This document shows positions 58,745-64,000 of a DNA stretch of 64,000 bases, piece after piece. The notes under the pieces were generated by a model that worked only from the letters and a program-made list of their open reading frames with translations, was not told the DNA's origin and did not search any database. The stretch spans positions 1-64,000 of the forward strand of contig NZ_PVZS01000008.1 in assembly GCF_003004785.1 (NCBI RefSeq), given 5' to 3'. The first letter of the stretch is position 1; each line of letters begins with the position of its first letter. This stretch comes from Alsobacter soli. GTDB taxonomy: Bacteria; Pseudomonadota; Alphaproteobacteria; Rhizobiales; Beijerinckiaceae. The position numbers were made by a program, and so were the translations under genes.

Positions 58745-58867
58745 ATGAACGTGATCGTGCTCGGCGGCGGCTTCATGGGGACGGCCGCCACGTTCTTTCT
58801 CGCCCGCCGAGGTGTGCGCGTGCCTTCGGGCGATCCTCAGCTGAGCGCGTGGCTCGCCAATCCGTAG
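58745..58867 (+). pseudogene. FAD/NAD oxidoreductase N-terminal remnant
   Basis: 40 codons from an ATG: MNVIVLGGGFMGTAATFFLA and RRGVRV form a dinucleotide-binding beta-alpha-beta unit (G-x-G-x-x-G) as in D-amino-acid dehydrogenases, then the frame drifts and stops. Homology ends at about 58828, after which the sequence overlaps the end of the convergent GNAT gene. A truncated relic of a DadA/SoxB-like gene. Confidence 0.6.
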
Positions 58868-59739
58868 ACCCGTGGGGTTCCCCCCGCGTCAGGCGTCCGG
58901 AGCCACGGCCCGGGACCGAGCGACATGGTCGTGACCGTGTCGAAGACCGGCAGGCCCGACCGGACGAGCAGCTCTGCGAAGGGACCTGTTTCGTTGCGGG
59001 TGTCCAGGCGAACGAAGGAGCCGGCGTGCTCGGCGATCAGGGGGCTTGCGAGCGCGGCGGCGTCCTCGTCGTTGCGCGCGACGAGCGGCCCGATCACGTG
59101 CCCCCGGCCGAACGGCCGGCACAGGGCGTAGCCGACCACGTCCCCGCCGCGCTCGAGCACGAGCCCCGTCGATTGAGGCAGGAGCAGCTCGAGCAAGCGA
59201 AGCCTGTCGGCCCCGAAGGCCTCCCGGTCCAGCGCGAGCACCGCCGCCGCGTCGCCGGCCCTGACCCGACGAAGGGCCCCAGGCGCCTCGACGCGCGGCG
59301 GCGCGAGGGCCTCGCCCTGGCACTGGAAGACGGTGGCCTCCACCTTGAAGCCCATGGATCTGTAGAGCGGCATGGCCGGGCGCGTGGCGTTGAGGCCCAG
59401 CCGGCGCGGCCTCGTGCGGGCGATGACGTGCTCCATCAGCCAGCGTCCGGCGCCATGGGTCTGGAGCCTGGGCGACGTGATCAGCATGCCCATGGTGGCG
59501 AAGTCGTCCCCATGGTCGAACCACATGGCGGTGGCGAAGACGCGTCCAATCTCGTCGCATGCGGCGACGCCCTGTCCGAAGCCGCGCAGCATCTCCCAAT
59601 CCGCCCCGCGGTGGGGCCAGCGGACCGCCATCGAGAGCGCATGCAACTGCTCCAGTTCGACATCGCGGATGTCCGCGATCCGCATGCGGTAGGATTCGAT
59701 CGTCAGCTCGTCCGTCGCACCCGTCACCAGCGTGCCCAC
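58837..59739 (-). CDS. GNAT acetyltransferase, tandem domain
   Basis: 300 residues. First GNAT half about 19-140 (QLHALSMAVRWPHRGADWEM, with the CoA loop LQTHGAGRWLMEHVIA), second half about 150-290 less conserved. This two-domain architecture is common and mostly uncharacterised. The gene at the right edge (63886) begins with the same segment (ALALSRQAGWPHR), so they are relatives. Start at 59739 or ATG 59685. It is intact but sits among gene remnants. Confidence 0.8.
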   Translation of the reverse strand: MGTLVTGATDELTIESYRMRIADIRDVELEQLHALSMAVRWPHRGADWEMLRGFGQGVAACDEIGRVFATAMWFDHGDDFATMGMLITSPRLQTHGAGRWLMEHVIARTRPRRLGLNATRPAMPLYRSMGFKVEATVFQCQGEALAPPRVEAPGALRRVRAGDAAAVLALDREAFGADRLRLLELLLPQSTGLVLERGGDVVGYALCRPFGRGHVIGPLVARNDEDAAALASPLIAEHAGSFVRLDTRNETGPFAELLVRSGLPVFDTVTTMSLGPGPWLRTPDAGGTPRVYGLASHALS

Positions 59740-59982
59740 CCTGCCTCAGCGCCCCTCCGTCTTGTATCCCAAGCAGCGCCGCATCATGCGCTGCGGATCG
59801 CCGATTAGTCGGCACATTCCGTCGATTTAGGTGTCCTGGGCGCTCCGGAGGACGCGGACTCCGCCGCTCGGCCGCATTTCGGCGCGATCTGCCGCGGGGC
59901 GGCTTCGGTTCGACGCAAAATGCCGCATAGGGCCGGCGATGCTTGGGTCAACCGCTATGGCCGGTCCAGCGACCACATCCCG

Positions 59983-60111
59983 CCGACCGGATCTAAAGCC
60001 GCGCGGGCGCTTATGGCGGCCATCGAGCGCACGACCGCGTCGGGCGTCGGCGCCGTCCCGGGCAAGGACCGCACCGAGGCGATCACAGCCGCCCTGCTGG
60101 CGGCGCTCTGA
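59983..60111 (+). pseudogene. C-terminal remnant of an isopropylmalate/tartrate dehydrogenase
   Basis: The last 43 codons of an open frame read KAARALMAAIERTTASGVGA, PGKDRTEAITAALLAAL, stop. This resembles the C-terminal end of the isocitrate/isopropylmalate dehydrogenase family (AIE..T.AG....P G.D.TEAI..AVLAAL), especially tartrate dehydrogenase-like members. Nothing of the catalytic core is present upstream; 59740-59982 shows no recognisable gene. Ends 16 bases before the gabD start, so it was once its upstream neighbour. Confidence 0.5.
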
Positions 60112-60127
60112 ACGAAGGAGATCCGAC

Positions 60128-61578
60128 ATGCTGAGCCACACGGGGCTGCTGCGGCAGAAATGCCTGATCGCCGGCGCCTGGCGCGACGCGGGCAGCGGCG
60201 CGACCATCGACGTCACCGATCCCGCCACCCGCGAGGTGATCGGGACCGTCCCGGACGCCGACGGCCAGGACACGCGCGACGCGATCGAGGCCGCGGCGGA
60301 GGCCTTCGGTCCCTGGCGGGCCAAGACCCAGGGGAGCGCGCGGCGCTGCTGGAGCGCTGGCACGCGCTGATGCTCGAGAACCTCCAGGCGCTCGCGCTCA
60401 TCCTCACCACCGAACAGGGCAAGCCCCTGGCGGAGGCGCAGGGCGAGATCCGCTATGGCGCGTCCTTCGTGAAGTGGTTCGCCGAGGAGGCGCGCCGCAT
60501 CGGCGGGACCACGATTCCGTCCCCGACGCTCGACCGGCGCATCCTGGTGCTGAAGGAGCCGGTCGGCGTCTGCGGGATCGTGACGCCCTGGAACTTCCCG
60601 AACGCCATGATCACCCGCAAGGTCGCCCCTGCGCTCGCAGCCGGCTGCACCGTGGTGATCAAGCCCTCCGACCTCACGCCCTTCTCGGCCCTGGCGCTCG
60701 GGGCCCTGGCCGAGCGGGCCGGCATCCCGGCCGGGGTGATCAACATCGTGACGGGCATGCCCGCCGCGATCGGCGCGGAGCTCACCGGCAACCCGACCGT
60801 CCGGAAGATCTCGTTCACCGGTTCGACCCGCGTCGGCGCGCTGCTCATGCGGCAGGCCGCGGACAGCATCAAGCGGCTGAGCCTCGAACTCGGCGGCAAT
60901 GCGCCGTTCATCGTGTTCGAAGATGCGGACCTCGACCGGGCGGTGGAGGGCGTGATCGCCTCCAAGTTCCGCAACGGCGGCCAGACCTGCGTGTGCGCCA
61001 ACCGCATCCTCGTGCAGTCCGGCGTCTATGACGCCTTTGCGGAACGGCTTTCGGCCCGGGTGTCCGCCATGAAGGTCGGACACGGCACGGAGGCGGGGGT
61101 CGACATCGGACCGATGATCAATGCGGCCGCGCTGGAGAAGATCGAGCGGCACGTGACGGATGCCCTGGCCAAGGGCGCGCGGGCCCTGTCCTCCCGGGCG
61201 CCTGCGCCCAGGGGCGGCTTCTACACGACCCCGGTCGTGCTGGGCGGCGCCAACACGGACATGCTGCTGGCCGGCGAGGAGACTTTCGGCCCGGTGGCTC
61301 CGCTCTTCCGGTTCGACACGGAGGCCGAGGCGCTCGCCATCGCCAACGGCACGCCGTACGGGCTCGCAGCGTATTTCTACACGGAGAGCCTGAAGCGGGC
61401 TTGGCGCGTGGGCGAAGCGCTCGAGTTCGGCATGGTGGGCCTCAACACTGGCGCCATCTCAACCGAAGTGGCGCCCTTCGGCGGCGTGAAGCAGTCCGGC
61501 CTCGGCCGCGAAGGCGCCCAGGTCGGCATTGAGGAATATCTCGAGATCAAGAGCTTCCACATCGGCGGCCTGGACTGA
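60128..61578 (+). pseudogene. gabD: Succinate-semialdehyde dehydrogenase, single-base frameshift
   Basis: RBS AAGGAGA then ATG 60128 (MLSHTGLLRQKCLIAGAWRD). The frame reads normally to KTQG at 60334, then stops after about 15 wrong codons. From the same point the +1 frame continues ERAALLERWHALMLEN through to the end. CAGGGGAG would need one more G (60331-60334 run) to restore it, giving 483 residues, the exact family length. Catalytic parts are intact: LELGGNAP (glutamate), NGGQTCVCANRI (cysteine), TPWNFPNAMI. It converts succinate semialdehyde to succinate with NAD(P). Either a recent true frameshift or a sequencing error in the G run. Confidence 0.85.
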
Positions 61579-61580
61579 AC

Positions 61581-61611
61581 GAAAAAGGGCGGCCCTCGGG
61601 CCGCCCTTTTT
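61581..61611. terminator. Bidirectional terminator, gabD and FAD oxidase
   Basis: GAAAAA, then GGGCGGCC, loop CTCG, GGCCGCCC, then TTTTT. Both strands have a T-run after the stem, so it can end transcription of both convergent genes. Confidence 0.9.
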
Positions 61612-61628
61612 GTTGAACCCAGGCGCGC

Positions 61629-62909
61629 TTACTGGAAGCGGTCGAGGATCTTGTAGTAGAGCCCGACCAGCGGCAGGAACCAGGGCTGGCCCAGGTGGCC
61701 TGGCACGGCCGGCCAGCTCAGGCCCTTCACCGGGTTCCGGTCGTCCTTGCCCAGGATGGCGTCCGCCACCATCGAGCCCATGTAGCTCGACATCTGCGCC
61801 CCGTGGCCCGAATAGCCCATCGCGTACCAGAGCCCGTCCTCGTTGCGGCCGGCCCGCGGGTAGCGGTCCTTGGTCATGTCGACGAGGCCGCCCCAGCAAT
61901 AGTCAATGTCCACGTGGGCGAGCTGCGGGAAGAGGTTGGCCAGGCTCGCCTGCAGGATGGCGCCGCTCTTCGCGTCCGACTGCTGGTTCGACACGGCCGA
62001 GAAGCGGGCCCGTCCGCCAAAGATCAGCCGTCGGTCGGGAGAGAGCCGGAAATAGTTGCCGATGTTCATCGAGGTCACGCAGGTGCGCTCGCGCGGCATC
62101 ACGCCCGCGATCTCGGCGTCCGTCAGCGGTCGCGTCGCCACGATGAAGCTCCCGACGGGCACGATGCGGCGCCGGAACCAGCCGAAGGCGCCGGTGGTGT
62201 AGGCGCCTGTCGCCACGAGGACCTCGCCGGCGCGGATCGACCCACGCGGCGTCTCGAGCACGCGCTTGCCGCCGTCGCGGCGCAACGACGTCACGGGCGC
62301 GTTCTCGAACACCGTGGCTCCGCGACGCGCGGCAGCCTCCGCGAGCCCGGCCGCGTAGCGGCCCATGTGCATCACGGCGCTCTTCTTGAACAGCATGGCC
62401 CCATGAAAGGCGTCGGAGCGCACCTCGCTCGCCACGTCCGCGCGCGTGAGCAGCGCCGTGTCGGGATCCACCTCGCGGTGGACGGCTTCGAAATTGCGGG
62501 CGATCGCCTCCATGTGGGCCGGCTTGGAGGCGAGCTTGAGCTTACCCACGCGCTTGAAATCGCAGGCGATGTTCTCCTCGGCCACGGTCCTCTCGATGAA
62601 GTCGACCGAGGCGTCGAAGGCGCGGTAGAGGGCGGCGGCGCGCTCGGGCCCGAGATGCGCCTTGGCGGCCGGGTAGGAGTGGGCGAGGCCGTTGTTGAGA
62701 TGGCCGCCGTTGCGCCCCGAGGCGCCGGACCCGACGATCCCGGCCTCCAGCAGGGCCACCTTCGCGCCCGCCATTGTCAGCGTGCGCGCGGCGGAGAGCC
62801 CGGTGAAGCCGCCGCCCACCACGGCGACGTCGTAGGTTCCCTCGGCGGGGCCTGCGGCGCCGCCAGTGAAGGCCGGCGCCGTGTCGTGCCAGTAGGACGC
62901 GAAGCGCAT
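61629..62909 (-). CDS. FAD-dependent oxidase, PuuB-like
   Basis: 426 residues of the DAO family. FAD-binding GGGFTGLSAARTL (about 32-44), then GSGASGRNGGHL (about 60-71), typical of gamma-glutamylputrescine oxidase and its relatives, and the C-terminal YPRAG/GLWYAMGYSGHGAQ segment that closes over the flavin. It oxidises an amine or amino acid to the aldehyde plus hydrogen peroxide. Downstream of a HAD hydrolase, 10 bases apart. Substrate uncertain; putrescine derivative is inferred from family and from the adjacent gabD. Confidence 0.85.
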   Translation of the reverse strand: MRFASYWHDTAPAFTGGAAGPAEGTYDVAVVGGGFTGLSAARTLTMAGAKVALLEAGIVGSGASGRNGGHLNNGLAHSYPAAKAHLGPERAAALYRAFDASVDFIERTVAEENIACDFKRVGKLKLASKPAHMEAIARNFEAVHREVDPDTALLTRADVASEVRSDAFHGAMLFKKSAVMHMGRYAAGLAEAAARRGATVFENAPVTSLRRDGGKRVLETPRGSIRAGEVLVATGAYTTGAFGWFRRRIVPVGSFIVATRPLTDAEIAGVMPRERTCVTSMNIGNYFRLSPDRRLIFGGRARFSAVSNQQSDAKSGAILQASLANLFPQLAHVDIDYCWGGLVDMTKDRYPRAGRNEDGLWYAMGYSGHGAQMSSYMGSMVADAILGKDDRNPVKGLSWPAVPGHLGQPWFLPLVGLYYKILDRFQ

Positions 62910-62919
62910 CGTCAGGTCC

Positions 62920-63588
62920 TCACAAGCCCAGGAGGGCGGGCAGGCCGGAGATGTCCGTGATCTCCACGTCGTTGTAGTAGGGGTTCGCCGGCTCGTGCCC
63001 GCGGTTGACCCAGACCTTCTGCCTGATGCCGAGGTCGTAGGCCGACATCAGGTCGTAGCGGAACGAGGACGAGCAGTGCATCACGTCCTCCGGATTGCAG
63101 CCAAGCATGTCGAACATGTACTCGAAGGCCTGGAAGCGCGGCTTGTAGGCGTTGGCCTGCTGGGCCGTGAACACCTTGTGGAACGGCGCGCCGAGCTTCT
63201 CGACATTGTGCATGATCTGGTCGTCCGAGGCGTTCGACAGGATCACCAGCGGGATCTCCTTGGCCACCTTGGCGAGGCCCGCCGGAACATCGGGGTGGGG
63301 GCCCCAGCTCGGCACGCGCTCGTAGATGGCGCGGGCGTTCTCGGGCCGGAAGGCGACGCCGCTCTTGCGGCAGGTGCGCTCCACCGCGTTGTGCACCACC
63401 TCGGCGTAGGGCTTCCACGCGCCCAGGATCTCATCCAGCCGGTAGGCGGCGAAATGCTTGATGAACCGCAACATGCGCGGCTCGTCCAGCTGGGCGCCGT
63501 AGATGTCGCGCGCCGCCTCGGCCATTTGGAAGTTGGTCAGCGTGCCGTAGCAGTCGAACGTGATGTACTTGGGGCGGAAGCTGGTCAT
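62920..63588 (-). CDS. HAD-superfamily hydrolase, type II haloacid dehalogenase-like
   Basis: 222 residues. Motif I YITFDCYGTLTN (nucleophile D12), motif II LSNASDDQ (about 117-124), motif III lysine in NAYKPRFQAFEY, motif IV near CSSSFRYDLMSAYDLG. The type II (L-2-haloacid dehalogenase-like) arrangement is clear, but the nucleophile is followed by CYGT with N in place of the usual second acidic residue. Such genes are common next to amine oxidases; true substrate unknown. Upstream gene of the pair with the oxidase; RBS not strong. Confidence 0.83.
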   Translation of the reverse strand: MTSFRPKYITFDCYGTLTNFQMAEAARDIYGAQLDEPRMLRFIKHFAAYRLDEILGAWKPYAEVVHNAVERTCRKSGVAFRPENARAIYERVPSWGPHPDVPAGLAKVAKEIPLVILSNASDDQIMHNVEKLGAPFHKVFTAQQANAYKPRFQAFEYMFDMLGCNPEDVMHCSSSFRYDLMSAYDLGIRQKVWVNRGHEPANPYYNDVEITDISGLPALLGL

Positions 63589-63885
63589 GGCGGGCGTCCT
63601 TAAATGAGTCCGACGGGATCACCCGAAGGATAGGCGCCGCCGGGCAGAGGCTTCGCCGGAAAAGCTTCGCGGCCGAAGCAGATCCTGCCGTATCGCGAAA
63701 GCGCCGCGGCAGAGAGTTGCGCCGCCCAGCCCGGCTTTCACGGCCATCCGGGACCTCACGGGCGGAGGTGCGCCACGGCGTCGGCATAAGATGCGGCGCC
63801 GGCCGCGCGGAAAGATGGAAGCTGCCGTCGCCGGGTCGCAATGGAGCGCAACCGCCTCGCGGCCTGGCGCTACCGTTTCCGCACG

Positions 63886-64000
63886 ATGACGAACCGGACC
63901 GCGACATCCACCCAGTCGGCCGCGCCCATCGGCGCGCTGACGCCCGGCCATCTCGACGAGGCTCTCGCCCTGTCGCGCCAGGCAGGCTGGCCCCACAGGC
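63886..64000 (+). CDS. GNAT-like acetyltransferase, N-terminus (partial)
   Basis: Runs off the right edge after 38 codons: MTNRTATSTQSAAPIGALTP, then GHLDEALALSRQAGWPHR. The last part matches the start of the tandem GNAT protein at 58837-59739 (LHALSMAVRWPHR). Start could also be ATG 63841 in the same frame. The gene-poor 297 bases before it (63589-63885) hold nothing else I recognise. Confidence 0.6.
   Translation, partial: MTNRTATSTQSAAPIGALTPGHLDEALALSRQAGWPHR

Noticed and set aside
63619-63996. 125-codon minus-strand frame at the right edge
   Set aside because: Overlaps the start of the GNAT-like gene and has shadow-like composition with no domain.

Overview
The window is GC-rich chromosomal DNA from an alphaproteobacterium, most likely of the Hyphomicrobiales (Rhizobiales). 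The evidence is the gene order purN-purM / phosphatidyltransferase / hdaA / ppk / ppx / rnd / aspS, the block tRNA-Leu / tig / clpP / clpX / lon / hup, the presence of hdaA and a DUF2842 protein, and two families of dispersed inverted repeats of a kind common in that order. I cannot name the genus from sequence alone. I see no prophage, CRISPR array, transposase or rRNA.

Layout. (1) 1-5364: a peptide-type ABC importer (binding protein, permease, and a permease fused to an ATPase that runs off the left edge) with a divergent LysR regulator. (2) 5454-15943: an envelope polysaccharide locus with two GT4 glycosyltransferases, a Wzy/ligase-type membrane protein, an undecaprenyl-phosphate sugar transferase, a Wza-like export lipoprotein, a Wzz/GumC co-polymerase with a degenerate kinase domain, a CelD-type acyltransferase and a polysaccharide deacetylase. 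Its content resembles the Caulobacter holdfast (hfs) set, and a perfect CtrA box (TTAA-N7-TTAAC) lies between its last two genes. (3) 15965-23289: assorted metabolism (heme A synthase, universal stress protein, O-acetylhomoserine sulfhydrylase, CoA-binding protein, a GH5-like hydrolase, enoyl-CoA hydratase, thioesterase). (4) 23491-37277: housekeeping genes (rplM-rpsI, DinB, purMN, phospholipid synthase, AI-2E exporter, hdaA, polyphosphate kinase and exopolyphosphatase, RNase D, AspRS). (5) 37465-48258: a GT2 enzyme, a LbH acetyltransferase, malic enzyme, a Mn transporter with a Mur-like operator, a molybdopterin oxidoreductase, ndk, and a multicopper-oxidase-fold protein that has lost copper ligands. 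(6) 48471-55859: tRNA-Leu and the protein-quality-control block tig-clpP-clpX-lon, then hup. (7) 56012-64000: tRNA-Val, an unusual P1B ATPase, tRNA-Asp, a decaying stretch (LysR, oxidoreductase and dehydrogenase remnants; gabD with a one-base frameshift), a putrescine-type oxidase with a HAD hydrolase, and two related GNAT genes.

The polysaccharide genes form a nearly complete Wzy-type pathway (initiation, chain extension, polymerisation, length control, outer-membrane export, deacetylation and acylation); no Wzx flippase is present in this window. The tig/clp/lon block handles nascent-chain folding and proteolysis. Ppk and Ppx make and degrade polyphosphate. The right-hand oxidase/HAD/gabD group suggests amine catabolism that is damaged locally at the semialdehyde step. 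No wholly new multi-gene system was recognised; the best leads are the cell-cycle-linked polysaccharide locus, the copper-ligand-less oxidase, the fused ABC subunit and the decay zone next to tRNA-Asp.
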